Below are positions 45,978 through 55,203 of a stretch of DNA of 64,000 nt, in pieces (the first letter of the stretch is position 1; the number at the start of each line of letters is the position of its first letter). Below the pieces are notes generated by a model, which did not search any database, had not been told where the DNA came from, and saw only the letters and a list, made by a program, of their open reading frames with translations. Source of the DNA: Bosea sp. AS-1 (GTDB lineage: Bacteria > Pseudomonadota > Alphaproteobacteria > Rhizobiales > Beijerinckiaceae); assembly GCF_002220095.1 (NCBI RefSeq), contig NZ_CP022372.1, positions 211,001 through 275,000 of the forward strand, in the 5' to 3' direction. Both the position numbers and the translations under genes were made by a program.

Positions 45978-47254
45978 GCGGCCTCCGGGGGCGCCGTCAG
46001 CACGAGGCAAGTGTTCTGGCCGCCGAAGCCGAAGGAGTTGGAGAGGACCGTCCTCACCTTCGCCTTGCGTGCCTCGTTCGGCACGACGTCGATCGCGATG
46101 GCGGGGTCCGGGTTCGCATAGTTGATCGTCGGCGGGATCGTGCCGTTGGCGATGGTCAGGAAGGAGATCACCGCCTCGACCGCGCCGGCTGCCGTCAGCG
46201 TGTGGCCGATCATCGACTTGTTCGAGGAGATCGGCAGTTTGGCCATGCGCTCGCCGAAGACGGCGGCGCAGCTCATCGCCTCCATCTTGTCGTTCTCGGG
46301 CGTCGAGGTGCCGTGGGCGTTGATGTAGTCGACATCGTCCGGCGTCAGCCCGGCATCGGCGAGTGCGTCCTGCATGGCGAGGATCGCCGGCTTGCCGTCC
46401 GGGCTCGAGCGGGTGCGGTGGAAGCCGTCGCCGCGCTCGCCGCAGCCGGCGACGATGCCGAGGATGGTCGCGCCGCGCGCCAGCGCATGATCGTAGTCCT
46501 CCAGCACAAGGGCGCCAGCGCCCTCGCCCATGACGAAGCCGTCACGGTTCTTCGAGAACGGCTTGGCGGCACCTTCCGGTGGATCGTTCTGGGTTGAGAG
46601 GGCCGAAAGCAGCGAAAAGCGGATCAGCGCCTCGGCATGGATCGAGCCGTCGGTGCCGATGCAGAGCGCGGCCTCGGTGTCGCCACGGCGGATCGCCTCG
46701 ACGCCCATCTGGATCGCCGTCGCGCCCGAGGAGCAGGCGGTCGAGAGCGAGATCGGCGAACCCTTGGTGCCGAAACGGTCGGCGATATGGTCGGCGACGC
46801 CGCCAAAGACGAAAAGCTCGTGCATCGCCCGGTACTTGCCGGTTTCGGCGGCGCGCAGCAGCCCGTCATAGTCGACATCACCCTCGATGGTCTGGGCCAT
46901 CTCCTGCTTCTGCGGCCATTCCATCTCGACCGGCGGGACGGCCATGAAGAGCTCACCGGGGAAATCGCCGGAGGTTCCGAGGCCGCTCTGGGCGACAGCC
47001 TCCTCGGCCGCCAGGGTCGCGAGCTTTTCCGAGAGCTGCGGGGCGGTGAACGGCTCGTCGAAGAGGAAATCGACGGTGCCGCCGATCGTGGTGCGCAGGC
47101 CCTCGGTCGGGAAGCGTTCGATGCGGTGGATGCCGGACTGGCCGGCCGTCAGCGCCTGCCAGTTTGTTTCCTTGCCCTGGCCGAGCGAGGTGACGACGCC
47201 GAGGCCGGTGACGGCGACGAGCGGGCGGCCCTTGGCATCACGATGCGTGGTCAT
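45974..47254 (-). CDS. fabF1XL: Beta-ketoacyl-ACP synthase FabF1XL (catalytic partner)
   Basis: Condensing enzyme, 426 aa, with all catalytic residues: Cys174 (STACSSGATA), His314 (NAHGTSTPEND), Lys346 and His351 (NKSMIGHTLTAAG). It elongates the AcpXL-bound chain with malonyl-ACP units. It lies 12 bp after fabF2XL and overlaps the reductase start. The neighbouring paralogue lacks these residues, so this subunit probably carries all the chemistry of a heterodimer. Confidence 0.93.
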   Translation of the reverse strand: MTTHRDAKGRPLVAVTGLGVVTSLGQGKETNWQALTAGQSGIHRIERFPTEGLRTTIGGTVDFLFDEPFTAPQLSEKLATLAAEEAVAQSGLGTSGDFPGELFMAVPPVEMEWPQKQEMAQTIEGDVDYDGLLRAAETGKYRAMHELFVFGGVADHIADRFGTKGSPISLSTACSSGATAIQMGVEAIRRGDTEAALCIGTDGSIHAEALIRFSLLSALSTQNDPPEGAAKPFSKNRDGFVMGEGAGALVLEDYDHALARGATILGIVAGCGERGDGFHRTRSSPDGKPAILAMQDALADAGLTPDDVDYINAHGTSTPENDKMEAMSCAAVFGERMAKLPISSNKSMIGHTLTAAGAVEAVISFLTIANGTIPPTINYANPDPAIAIDVVPNEARKAKVRTVLSNSFGFGGQNTCLVLTAPPEAA

Positions 47255-47266
47255 GGTTTCAACCTC

Positions 47267-48415
47267 TCACGCTTGGACCAGATGGGCGGCGCCTTCGCCG
47301 CGCCAGTGACCGGCGCCGGTGACGATCGCTTCCTTCACCTGCCCGGCTGACAGGGCGATTGCCGCCAGGGCGACCGAGATCGGGAAGGCTGCCTCGACGC
47401 CATGGCCGACGAGATCGCCGGCGGCGACGCGCCTGGCAGCAGGAGCCGCCGCCTTCAAGGCAGCGGCTTCTTCAGCCGTGATGCCCGCGCAGCCGGTCGC
47501 GGCAGAAATGGCGAGGCTGTCAGGGCCGATGGAACCGAAAGCGTCGACGAGCTTCGTCAAGGCTGCTTCGACCGTACCGGGCGCGCGGCGACTGCGGGCG
47601 GCTCCCGCATGGCTCAGCTTGGCGTAAACCTTGGCACCACGTGCCGCGGCACGCTCGGCCGATTCGAGGACGAGGAAGGCGCCCGCGCTGCCGGTGATCA
47701 GCCCTGGGGCATCGTCCCGCTCGAACACGGGAGCGAAGTCATTCCGGCGCAGATAGCCACCGAGCTCGAAGAGCAGCAGCATGTCGCGACGCTCGGCGTT
47801 GTAGGCACCGCCGACGAGCATCAGGTCGGATTGGCCCGAGGCGATGCGGGCATGGGCCGTGCGGATGGCGTCGACGCCGGCCTGCTCTTCGCCCATGAAG
47901 GTGCGCGACGGGCCCGTGACACCGTGAACGATGGCGATATTGCCGGCGAGCAGATTGGAAAGCTGGGCGAGAAAGAGTGTGGGCCTGAGATCGCCCATCA
48001 AGTGCTCGTTGAGATAGGTGCCGGGCTCGTTGGCGCCGCGCAATCCTGTAAGAATGGCGGAATCGACAGCATGGTCGCGTTCCCCGCCACCGGCGGCAAC
48101 GATCACCTGCAGCGCGCTCTTGGCCTCGGCATCCTCCTTGATCCCGGCGGAGTCGAGGGCGAGGCCGGCCGCATAGACGCCGAGGCGCTGCCAGGGCTCC
48201 ATCTGGCGCTGGTCGGACTTCTTCGGGATCTGCCGGTCCAGCTCAAGCGCGGCGAGCGGGTGGAGCGGATAGGGCTTGAAGCTCTCGGTATCGACGACCG
48301 GCGGCCCGCCCGCCTTCAGCGCGGCGGCGTGGGCCTCGATGCCTTCGCCGAGGCTGGAGGCGATGCCGATTCCGGTGATGACCACGTCACGACGGTTCGT
48401 CGTCATATCGCTCAT
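47267..48415 (-). CDS. fabF2XL: Beta-ketoacyl-ACP synthase homologue FabF2XL lacking the active-site cysteine
   Basis: Thiolase-fold protein (382 aa) clearly related to FabF along its length (GVTGPSRTFMGEEQAGVDAIRTAHARIASGQSDLMLVGG). Ungapped alignment puts Glu177 of GEEQAG where the nucleophilic Cys should be. The HGTxT motif is replaced by ATGCAG and the Lys is missing; only the second His (VGHGVEAAF) remains. It cannot condense alone and most resembles a chain-length factor to FabF1XL. Its start overlaps the fabZXL stop. Confidence 0.9.
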   Translation of the reverse strand: MSDMTTNRRDVVITGIGIASSLGEGIEAHAAALKAGGPPVVDTESFKPYPLHPLAALELDRQIPKKSDQRQMEPWQRLGVYAAGLALDSAGIKEDAEAKSALQVIVAAGGGERDHAVDSAILTGLRGANEPGTYLNEHLMGDLRPTLFLAQLSNLLAGNIAIVHGVTGPSRTFMGEEQAGVDAIRTAHARIASGQSDLMLVGGAYNAERRDMLLLFELGGYLRRNDFAPVFERDDAPGLITGSAGAFLVLESAERAAARGAKVYAKLSHAGAARSRRAPGTVEAALTKLVDAFGSIGPDSLAISAATGCAGITAEEAAALKAAAPAARRVAAGDLVGHGVEAAFPISVALAAIALSAGQVKEAIVTGAGHWRGEGAAHLVQA

Positions 48416-48876
48416 GGAGCAGGCTCCGGCTTCAGGCCGATGGCTTCGATGCGGCTCTGCATGAGCGCGCGCATATCGGCGGGGAAAGGCATCAGGCGGA
48501 AGCGCAATTCAGCGTCGCAGATCGGCTTGCCGTTGCTGGTCAGTTTCGCCCTGGTGGCGGCATAGCCCGACCCCTCGATGACGAGCTCGGCGCTGGCTTC
48601 CAGTTCCGTCTCGGGCTCGACGAAGGTGCGGAAGCGCGCCTTGTCGACCGTCATCAGGAAGGGCATCTGGCTGAGGCCATTCAGGCCGAGCAGCAGATAA
48701 CCGGAGGCCTGCGCCATGGTCTCGGTCAGCAGCACGCCCGGAACGAGCGGGTGCCCGGGGAAATGCCCTTCGAAGACCGGGCTTTCGCTCGGGACGGTAG
48801 AGCGCGTGACGATGCGCTTCTGCGACGGATCGAAGGAAACGACCCTGTCGATCATGTCGAAATATTCGAGGCGCAT
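48412..48876 (-). CDS. fabZXL: 3-hydroxyacyl-ACP dehydratase FabZXL
   Basis: Single-hotdog dehydratase of 154 aa. The catalytic pair is present: His38 in EGHFPGHPLVPG and Glu52 in LLTETMAQASG. It removes water from the 3-hydroxyacyl-AcpXL intermediate. The longer C-terminus (ELRFRLMPFPADMRALMQSRIEAIG) distinguishes it from housekeeping FabZ. Second gene of the XL operon, 159 bp after acpXL, with a hairpin in the gap. Confidence 0.92.
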   Translation of the reverse strand: MRLEYFDMIDRVVSFDPSQKRIVTRSTVPSESPVFEGHFPGHPLVPGVLLTETMAQASGYLLLGLNGLSQMPFLMTVDKARFRTFVEPETELEASAELVIEGSGYAATRAKLTSNGKPICDAELRFRLMPFPADMRALMQSRIEAIGLKPEPAP

Positions 48877-48922
48877 GCGATCCCTGACTCAGATGGGCGC
48901 CGGAACGACGCAAAGCCGCGGC

Positions 48923-48940
48923 GCGGATCGGAGGATCCGC
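48923..48940. other. Hairpin between acpXL and fabZXL
   Basis: Perfect 7-bp stem GCGGATC (48923-48929) and GATCCGC (48934-48940) with loop GGAG in the 159-bp acpXL-fabZXL gap, without a U-run. It may be a processing or partial-attenuation hairpin that lets acpXL be expressed above the enzyme genes (inference). Confidence 0.35.
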
Positions 48941-49035
48941 ATCGCGGGCTCAATGCTCTATCGGGAGCGGCGCGCCGGCTCAAGTGCGGCGGCGGCCGAT
49001 CGCGCCGGAGACTTGGGCCGGGCTCGGGCCCGCGC

Positions 49036-49317
49036 TCAAGCCTTCTTGGCGGCGACCAGGTCGTCGATGCGCTTGCAGAGGTTCTCGAGCACGAAATACT
49101 GCTCGGCCGGAGCCTTGCCCTCGTTGACCTCCTGCGTCCACTGCTCGAGCGGCAGCTTGATGCCGAAAGCCTTGTCGATCGCGAAGGCGATATCGAGGAA
49201 GGCGAGCGAGTCGATGCCGAGATCGTCGATGGCGTGGCTCTGCGGCGTGATCTTCTCACGCGGAATATCGCAGGTTTCGGAAATGATGCCGGCGACCGTC
49301 TCGAACGTGGCGGACAT
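49036..49317 (-). CDS. acpXL: Acyl carrier protein AcpXL
   Basis: Specialised acyl carrier protein (93 aa) for very-long-chain fatty acids of rhizobial lipid A. The phosphopantetheine attachment Ser37 lies in [22 protein letters not shown]. The sequence follows the AcpXL pattern ([25 protein letters not shown]..., ending [17 protein letters not shown]), not housekeeping AcpP. It heads the seven-gene minus-strand cluster ending with lpxXL. The 208 bp upstream to acnA presumably hold its promoter. Confidence 0.96.
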   Translation of the reverse strand: MSATFETVAGIISETCDIPREKITPQSHAIDDLGIDSLAFLDIAFAIDKAFGIKLPLEQWTQEVNEGKAPAEQYFVLENLCKRIDDLVAAKKA

Positions 49318-49469
49318 GCTGCGGGTGCTCCCGTCTTAAAAGGATTTCGGCGGATGACGTCCGAGCGCGGGATATCGCCTGCGCTTGCCCCAAGTCGCCG
49401 CGGAGGATGACTGATCCGCCCCCTTACACTGCAGCGGGCGCGAGGACAACCGGGGCTGCCCCTCAATGC

Positions 49470-49497
49470 GTCATGGCCGGCTTGCACCGGCCATGAC
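49470..49497. terminator. 11-bp palindrome downstream of acnA
   Basis: GTCATGGCCGG (49470-49480) pairs with CCGGCCATGAC (49487-49497), loop CTTGCA, about 29 bp past the acnA stop. No U-run on either strand. The start CGTCATGG is shared with the element at 13951, so it may be a REP-type repeat doubling as a transcription end. Confidence 0.45.
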
Positions 49498-49525
49498 ATG
49501 GTTTGCGTCCGGTTGAGCCGGCTGC

Positions 49526-52225
49526 TTATGCGGCAAGGCCGCGCAGGACGTATTGCAGGATGCCGGCGTTCTTGAAGTAGTCGATCTCGTCCAGCGTATC
49601 GATGCGGCAGAGGATCGGAACCTTCTTCACCGTGCCGTCGGCATAGGTGATCTCGGCTTCCATCATCTGGCGCGGCTTGACGTTGGCCAGGCCGTGGATG
49701 GTGACCATCTCGTCGCCCTTCAGGTTGAGCGAGGCCCAGCTCGTGCCTTCCTGCAGGGTGAAGGGCACGACGCCCATGCCGACCAGGTTCGAGCGGTGGA
49801 TGCGCTCGAAGCTCTGGGCGATCACTGCCTTGACGCCAAGGAGGTTGGTACCCTTCGCCGCCCAGTCGCGCGACGAGCCGTTGCCGTATTCGACGCCGGC
49901 GAAGATGACCAGCGGCACCTTCTCCTGCTTGTACTTCATCGCCGCGTCATAGATCGGCAGCTCTTCCTTGGACGGGTAGTGGATGGTGTAGCCACCCTCG
50001 CGGCCGTTCGGGCCAAGCATGTGGTTGCGGATGCGGATATTGGCGAAGGTGCCCCGCATCATCACCTCATGGTTGCCACGGCGCGTGCCGTACTGGTTGA
50101 AGTCGGCCACCGCGACGCCGTGCTCGGTGAGGTAGGCGCCGGCCGGGGAGGCCGCCTTGATCGAACCGGCCGGAGAGATGTGGTCGGTGGTGATCTTGTC
50201 GCCGAAGAGGCCGAGGATGCGGGCGCCCTTGATGTCGGTGATCGCGTCCGGCTTCTGGTGCATGCCCTGGAAATAGGGCGGGTTCTGCACATAGGTCGAA
50301 TCGTTGTCCCAGGCATAGGTCTCGCTCCTGGGAGCATCGACCGCCTGCCAGTGGGCATCGCCCTTGAAGACGTCGGCGTACTTCTCCTCGAACATCGCGC
50401 GGGTGACGTTCTGCTGGATGAAGCTCTGGATCTCCTTGTTGGAGGGCCAGATGTCCTTCAGGTAGACGTCCTTGCCGTCCGAGCCCTGGCCGAGCGGCTG
50501 GGTCGTCAGGTCCATCTGGACGGAGCCGGCGAGCGCATAGGCGACGACCAGCGGCGGCGAGGCGAGGTAGTTCGCCTGCACGTCCGGCGAGACGCGGCCT
50601 TCGAAGTTGCGGTTGCCGGAGATGACCGCGCCCGCGATCAAGCCCTTATCGTTGATCGTCTTCGAGATCGGCGCCGGCAGCGGGCCGGAATTGCCGATGC
50701 AGGTGGTGCAGCCGAAGCCGACCAGGTTGAAGCCAAGCTTGTCGAGATCGGTCTGGAGGCCGGACTTGGCCAGGTACTCCGCCACGACCTGCGAGCCGGG
50801 CGCCAGCGAGGTCTTCACCCACGGCTTGACCTTGAGGCCCTTCTCGACGGCCTTGCGGGCGAGCAGGCCCGCGGCCATCAGCACCGAGGGGTTCGAAGTG
50901 TTGGTGCAGGAGGTGATGGCGGCGATGACGACATCACCATGGCCGAGGTCGAAATCCTCACCCTCGACCTGCACGCGGCGGGAGATCTCGCCGCCCTTCT
51001 TGTAGTCGTTCTCCATGGCGGCGGCGAAACCGGCCTTGACGCCGGAGAGGTCGACGCGGCCCTCGGGGCGCTTCGGACCAGCCATCGAGGGCTGAACCGT
51101 CGAGAGATCGAGCTCGAGCGTGTCGGTGAAGACCGGATCGGCGGTCTCGCGGGTGGCGAAGAGGCCCTGCGCCTTGGTGTAGGCCTCGACCAGCGCGATG
51201 CGGTCCGACTTGCGGCCGGTGGTGGTGAGGTAGTCCAGCGTCTCGGCATCGACCGGGAAGAAGCCGCAGGTCGCGCCGTATTCCGGGCCCATATTCGCGA
51301 TCGTGGCACGGTCGGCCAGCGTCAGGTTGTAGAGGCCGGGGCCGAAGAACTCCACGAACTTGCCGACAACGCCCTTCTTGCGCAGCATCTGCGTGACGGT
51401 CAGCACGAGGTCGGTGGCGGTGATGCCTTCCTTCAGCGAGCCGGTCAGCTTGAAGCCGATGACCTCCGGCAGCAGCATCGACTGCGGCTGGCCGAGCATG
51501 GCTGCTTCCGCCTCGATGCCGCCGACGCCCCAGCCGAGAACGGCGAGGCCGTTGACCATGGTGGTGTGCGAATCGGTGCCGACCAGCGTGTCGGGATAGG
51601 CGACCTCGACCTCCTTGCCGTCGATCGTCTCGTTACGGGTCCAGACCGTCTGGGCGAGATATTCGAGGTTGACCTGGTGGCAGATGCCGGTGCCGGGCGG
51701 GACGACGCGGAAATTGTCGAAGGCCTGCTGGCCCCACTTCAGGAACTTGTAGCGCTCGGCGTTGCGTTCATATTCGAGCTCGACGTTCTTGGCGAAGGCC
51801 TTGGGCGAGCCGAATTCGTCGACGATGACCGAATGGTCGATGACGAGATCGACCGGAACGAGCGGGTTGATCTTCTGGGCGTCGCCACCCAGCGCCTTGA
51901 CGCCGTCACGCATCGCGGCGAGGTCTACCACCGCGGGAACGCCGGTGAAGTCCTGCATCAGCACGCGAGCCGGGCGGAAACCGATCTCTTTGCCGGCCTT
52001 GCCCTTGTCGTCGAGCCAGGCGACGAAGCCCTGGATGTCTTCCTTGGTGACGGAGCGGCCGTCCTCGAAGCGCAGCAGGTTCTCGAGGAGCACCTTCATC
52101 GAGAAGGGCAGCTTGGAGATACCGGGCAGGCCGTTCTTCTCGGCGTCAGGCAGCGAATAATAGGTGTAGCTCTTGCCGCCGACATCGAGTGTCTTGCGGG
52201 CCTTGAATGAATCGAGCGAAGCCAT
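49526..52225 (-). CDS. acnA: Aconitate hydratase A
   Basis: TCA-cycle enzyme (899 aa) isomerising citrate and isocitrate through a 4Fe-4S cluster. The cluster cysteines lie in [14 protein letters not shown] and [41 protein letters not shown] and the swivel-domain motif [40 protein letters not shown] are complete. ATG 52225 ([17 protein letters not shown]) was preferred to the longer frame. Divergent from the ccm operon, an order seen in other Hyphomicrobiales. Confidence 0.97.
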   Translation of the reverse strand: MASLDSFKARKTLDVGGKSYTYYSLPDAEKNGLPGISKLPFSMKVLLENLLRFEDGRSVTKEDIQGFVAWLDDKGKAGKEIGFRPARVLMQDFTGVPAVVDLAAMRDGVKALGGDAQKINPLVPVDLVIDHSVIVDEFGSPKAFAKNVELEYERNAERYKFLKWGQQAFDNFRVVPPGTGICHQVNLEYLAQTVWTRNETIDGKEVEVAYPDTLVGTDSHTTMVNGLAVLGWGVGGIEAEAAMLGQPQSMLLPEVIGFKLTGSLKEGITATDLVLTVTQMLRKKGVVGKFVEFFGPGLYNLTLADRATIANMGPEYGATCGFFPVDAETLDYLTTTGRKSDRIALVEAYTKAQGLFATRETADPVFTDTLELDLSTVQPSMAGPKRPEGRVDLSGVKAGFAAAMENDYKKGGEISRRVQVEGEDFDLGHGDVVIAAITSCTNTSNPSVLMAAGLLARKAVEKGLKVKPWVKTSLAPGSQVVAEYLAKSGLQTDLDKLGFNLVGFGCTTCIGNSGPLPAPISKTINDKGLIAGAVISGNRNFEGRVSPDVQANYLASPPLVVAYALAGSVQMDLTTQPLGQGSDGKDVYLKDIWPSNKEIQSFIQQNVTRAMFEEKYADVFKGDAHWQAVDAPRSETYAWDNDSTYVQNPPYFQGMHQKPDAITDIKGARILGLFGDKITTDHISPAGSIKAASPAGAYLTEHGVAVADFNQYGTRRGNHEVMMRGTFANIRIRNHMLGPNGREGGYTIHYPSKEELPIYDAAMKYKQEKVPLVIFAGVEYGNGSSRDWAAKGTNLLGVKAVIAQSFERIHRSNLVGMGVVPFTLQEGTSWASLNLKGDEMVTIHGLANVKPRQMMEAEITYADGTVKKVPILCRIDTLDEIDYFKNAGILQYVLRGLAA

Positions 52226-52460
52226 GTCGGCAATATCCTGATCAAGGGGTTGCGGTCGCGAGCGGCAAGTCTTCAAGGGTTTCTGCCCTTGCGGACGCTG
52301 CCGTTCGAAGGCCTAATGCGCGTGACGCGCGCGCCGCCCCGGGAGTGCCCGGGCCCCGCGCCGGATCGGCGTGCGGCGTAGCCGCGGGTTCTATAGAGCA
52401 ATTCCAAGAAGCGCGCTACATGAACGAAATGTGGTCGAATGCATCGGCGGCATCGCTGCC

Positions 52461-53081
52461 TTGACGCAAGTTTCCTTCCCCGATCTGCGGCTTCGCGTCG
52501 AGAATCTGTGCTGCCGCCGGGGTGGCCGACTGATTTTCGAGGGCGTGAGCCTGTCGCTGGCCAATGGCGAGGCGCTGGCGCTGACCGGTCGCAATGGTGC
52601 CGGTAAGTCGAGTCTCATCGCCATGCTCTGCGGGCGCCTGCGGCCTGACGGCGGCAGCATTCGCATCGACGGTGCGGATGAGGCGGAGCTCGTCGAGCTC
52701 AGCCATCTCGTCGGTCACCGCGACGGGCTCAAGACCGCGCTGACGGCGCGCGAGAACCTCGCCTTTGCGCAGGATTTGCTGGGGAACCCCGCTGCGTCGC
52801 CGGAGGCGGCGCTGGCAGCCGTTGGTTTGGCTCATGCTGCGGCGCTGCCGGTAGGGTATCTCTCGGCGGGCCAGCGGAGGCGGGTCGCGCTGGCGCGGCT
52901 ACTGGTTTCGCAACGCCCGTATTGGCTGCTGGACGAGCCGATGTCGGCGCTCGACGCGGCGTCGCAAGCCATGCTGACCGGGCTGATGCGCGATCATCTC
53001 GGCGCGGGCGGCGCGATCCTTGCCGCGACGCACGGGCCGCTGGGGCTGGACGAGGCACGCGAATTCAGGATCGGACCGTGA
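52461..53081 (+). CDS. ccmA: Heme exporter ATP-binding protein CcmA
   Basis: ATPase subunit (206 aa) of the CcmABCD complex that loads and releases heme-CcmE during cytochrome c maturation. Walker A is LTGRNGAGKSSLI, the signature LSAGQRRRVALAR, Walker B WLLDEPMSALD and the switch ATHG. The best start is TTG 52461 (MTQVSFPDLRLRVENLCCRRGGRLIF); GTG 52431 would add ten residues. Ribosome sites are weak for both. Its stop overlaps the ccmB GTG. Confidence 0.92.
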   Translation: MTQVSFPDLRLRVENLCCRRGGRLIFEGVSLSLANGEALALTGRNGAGKSSLIAMLCGRLRPDGGSIRIDGADEAELVELSHLVGHRDGLKTALTARENLAFAQDLLGNPAASPEAALAAVGLAHAAALPVGYLSAGQRRRVALARLLVSQRPYWLLDEPMSALDAASQAMLTGLMRDHLGAGGAILAATHGPLGLDEAREFRIGP

Positions 53082-53746
53082 CCCGCGCCTTCCTCGCCAT
53101 CCTGAAACGCGATCTCGCCTTGGCTGCTCGGGCCGGGGGTGGCGGCGAGCTCGCACTCGTCTTCTTCCTGACGATCGTCGTGCTGGTGCCCTTCGCGCTC
53201 GGGCCAGACCTCAACCTTCTGTCGCGGATCGGGCCGGCGATCCTGTGGCTGGGCGCACTGCTTGCGGTGTTGATCGGGCTCGACCGGCTGTTCCAGGTCG
53301 ACGAAGAGGACGGCTCGCTGGAGCTGATGCGGGCCTCGGCCCTGCCGCTCGAAGGCGCGGTGCTGGCCAAGGGACTGGCGCACTGGCTGACGACCGGCCT
53401 GCCGCTGGCGCTGATCTCGCCGCTGCTGGGCCTGCTTGTCGCGTTGCCGGGAGACGGCGTGCTGCCGCTGTTCGCCACGCTCCTGGTCGGCACGCCGGCG
53501 CTCAGCTTCATCGGTGCAGCCGGTGCGGCGCTGGCGGCGAGTCTGAAGCGGGGTGGGCTGATCGTGCCGGTGCTCGTCGCGCCCTTGACGATCCCGGTGC
53601 TGATCTTCGGCGTCTCGGCCGCCAACGCCGCACTTGGCGGGACAGTGCCGTTCAGGACGCCTTTCCTGATCCTCGCGGCCCTGTCGCTGGCCGCGATCGT
53701 GGTCGGGACGCTGGCCGCCGCTGCCGCGTTGCGTCAGCCGGAGTGA
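53078..53746 (+). CDS. ccmB: Heme exporter permease CcmB
   Basis: Six-helix inner-membrane subunit (222 aa) of the Ccm complex. It starts MTRAFLAILKRDLALAARAGG. Family motifs are LALVFFLTIVVLVPFALGPD, GLDRLFQVDEEDGSLELMRASALPLEGAVLAKGLAHW and LVGTPALSFIGAAGAAL. GTG start overlaps ccmA (GTGA). Its last 13 bp overlap the small minus-strand gene that separates it from ccmC. Confidence 0.94.
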   Translation: MTRAFLAILKRDLALAARAGGGGELALVFFLTIVVLVPFALGPDLNLLSRIGPAILWLGALLAVLIGLDRLFQVDEEDGSLELMRASALPLEGAVLAKGLAHWLTTGLPLALISPLLGLLVALPGDGVLPLFATLLVGTPALSFIGAAGAALAASLKRGGLIVPVLVAPLTIPVLIFGVSAANAALGGTVPFRTPFLILAALSLAAIVVGTLAAAAALRQPE

Positions 53747-53964
53747 TGGCCGCCCGTATGATCGAGCTCGACGGCGCAACCGCATTGCGCCGCCAGGCGC
53801 ACCACCGTGGCGGCGATGGCGTCGAGCTCGACATCGCCGACATCGTGCTCACGCTGGATTTCCTGGGCGGTCGCATAGACGTCGACGACGAGCGATTGGC
53901 TCGCCTTCGCGCGGATCGCCAGCTCGACTTCGCGCTGGACCGCGTCGGACAGTCGCACTTCCAT
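53734..53964 (-). CDS. Conserved-looking small hypothetical protein
   Basis: A 76-residue soluble protein, unrecognised: MEVRLSDAVQREVELAIRAKASQ, then a predicted helical stretch and CGCAVELDHTGGHHSG with Cys and His residues at the C-terminus that could bind metal. GGGGGA precedes ATG 53964, supporting translation; an in-frame ATG at 53979 lacks a site. It lies on the strand opposite the ccm genes, between ccmB and ccmC. The 292 bp from here to ccmC hold no other clear gene. Confidence 0.55.
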   Translation of the reverse strand: MEVRLSDAVQREVELAIRAKASQSLVVDVYATAQEIQREHDVGDVELDAIAATVVRLAAQCGCAVELDHTGGHHSG

Positions 53965-54256
53965 GGTGGTCCCCCGCATCTGACCGTGACGGTAATGGGC
54001 CGAGATGAAGGCCGCAAGCGGAGAGTTCCAAATCTGTAATATGTTCAATGTGATACAGACGGATCGGGGTGACGTTACGGAGCCCTTCCGCGTTCGCCGG
54101 AAAAAGACCAAGGCCTGGAGCCGCTTGCCTCGTCGCGGCCAGGTTCGTGTGTCAGCAGCTTCGTGATGTCGCAGCCGGCGCCAGCGCATTGCTTGGATGC
54201 CGCTCGCATTGCTATTGCTGCGACGCCCCAGCCTCGCGGCATCGTTTACGGATGAC

Positions 54257-55018
54257 ATGGCCAGCCTGATCGACCTCGCCAACCCGACGCGTTTCATGCG
54301 GTTTTCCGCCGTGGTGCTGCCTTGGCTCGCCGCGGTGTCGCTGGTGCTGCTCGCCGTCGGCTTCTATCTCGCCTGGTTCGTCGCTCCGGCCGATTACCAG
54401 CAGGGCGAGACCATCCGCATCATGTTCGTGCATGTACCGGCGGCCTGGCTCGCCATGATGTTCTACTCGATGATGGCCGTCTCGGCGCTAGGCACGCTGG
54501 TCTGGCGCCATCCGCTCGCCGATGTCGCGCAGAAGGCGGCGGCGCCGATCGGGGCCTGCTTCGCGCTGGTCTGCCTCATCACAGGAGCGCTCTGGGGCAA
54601 GCCGATGTGGGGCACCTACTGGGTCTGGGATGCCCGCCTGACCTCGGTGCTGGTGCTGTTCCTGATCTATCTCGGCATCATCGCGCTCTGGCGCGTGCTC
54701 GACGAGCCGTCCCGGGCCGGGCGCGCCGTTGCGATCCTGACGCTGGTCGGCTTCGTCAACGTGCCGATCATCAAGTTCTCGGTCGACTGGTGGAACACCT
54801 TGCACCAGCCGGCCTCGGTGTTCCGCATGGGCGGGTCGACGATCGACGGCTCGATGCTCTGGCCCCTGCTGATCCTGGCGCTCGGCTTCACCCTCTTCGC
54901 GCTCATGCTGCACATGGTGGCGATGCGGGCCGAGATCATGCGCCGACGCGTGCGGACCCTGACGATCCTCGAGGCCGAGCGGCTCGACCGGCTGGCGACG
55001 CAGGAGCTGCCGGCATGA
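54257..55018 (+). CDS. ccmC: Heme exporter/handling protein CcmC
   Basis: Six-helix membrane protein (253 aa) that attaches heme to CcmE. The WWD heme-handling motif is WGTYWVWDARLTSVLVLFLIYLG, and flanking His ligands are in FVHVPAAW and WNTLHQPASVFR. ATG 54257 (MASLIDLANPTRFMRF) was preferred; ATG 54197 adds 20 residues. The stop overlaps ccmD. It sits 292 bp from the small minus-strand gene, so it may have its own promoter. Confidence 0.95.
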   Translation: MASLIDLANPTRFMRFSAVVLPWLAAVSLVLLAVGFYLAWFVAPADYQQGETIRIMFVHVPAAWLAMMFYSMMAVSALGTLVWRHPLADVAQKAAAPIGACFALVCLITGALWGKPMWGTYWVWDARLTSVLVLFLIYLGIIALWRVLDEPSRAGRAVAILTLVGFVNVPIIKFSVDWWNTLHQPASVFRMGGSTIDGSMLWPLLILALGFTLFALMLHMVAMRAEIMRRRVRTLTILEAERLDRLATQELPA

Positions 55019-55203
55019 GCGCGCTGACCCAAAGCCTCGGGCCCCATGCCGGTTTCATCCTGGCCTCTTATGGGGCGGTCGCGGCCGTCCTCGTCGGGCT
55101 GACGCTGTCGATCGTCCTGGATCATCACGCGCAGAAGCGGGCGCTCGCGGCGCTTGAGCAGCGCGGCGCCGGGCGTCGCCGCTCGGAGCGAGGCACGCCA
55201 TGA
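55015..55203 (+). CDS. ccmD: Heme exporter protein CcmD
   Basis: Small single-helix membrane protein (62 aa) needed for release of holo-CcmE. It has GPHAGFILASYGAVAAVLVGLTLSIVLDHHAQKRALAALEQRG: one N-terminal helix, then a basic tail, the standard CcmD design. The ATG overlaps the ccmC stop and its own stop overlaps the ccmG ATG, so translation is coupled on both sides. Confidence 0.92.
   Translation: MSALTQSLGPHAGFILASYGAVAAVLVGLTLSIVLDHHAQKRALAALEQRGAGRRRSERGTP

Noticed and set aside
49553..52210. Plus-strand open frame of 885 codons opposite acnA
   Set aside because: Antisense shadow of aconitase, which has all its catalytic motifs.
53965..54256. Searched the ccmB-ccmC gap for a tRNA or riboswitch
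   Set aside because: A GGTTCG-like string is present, but no cloverleaf, acceptor stem or aptamer pattern could be built.
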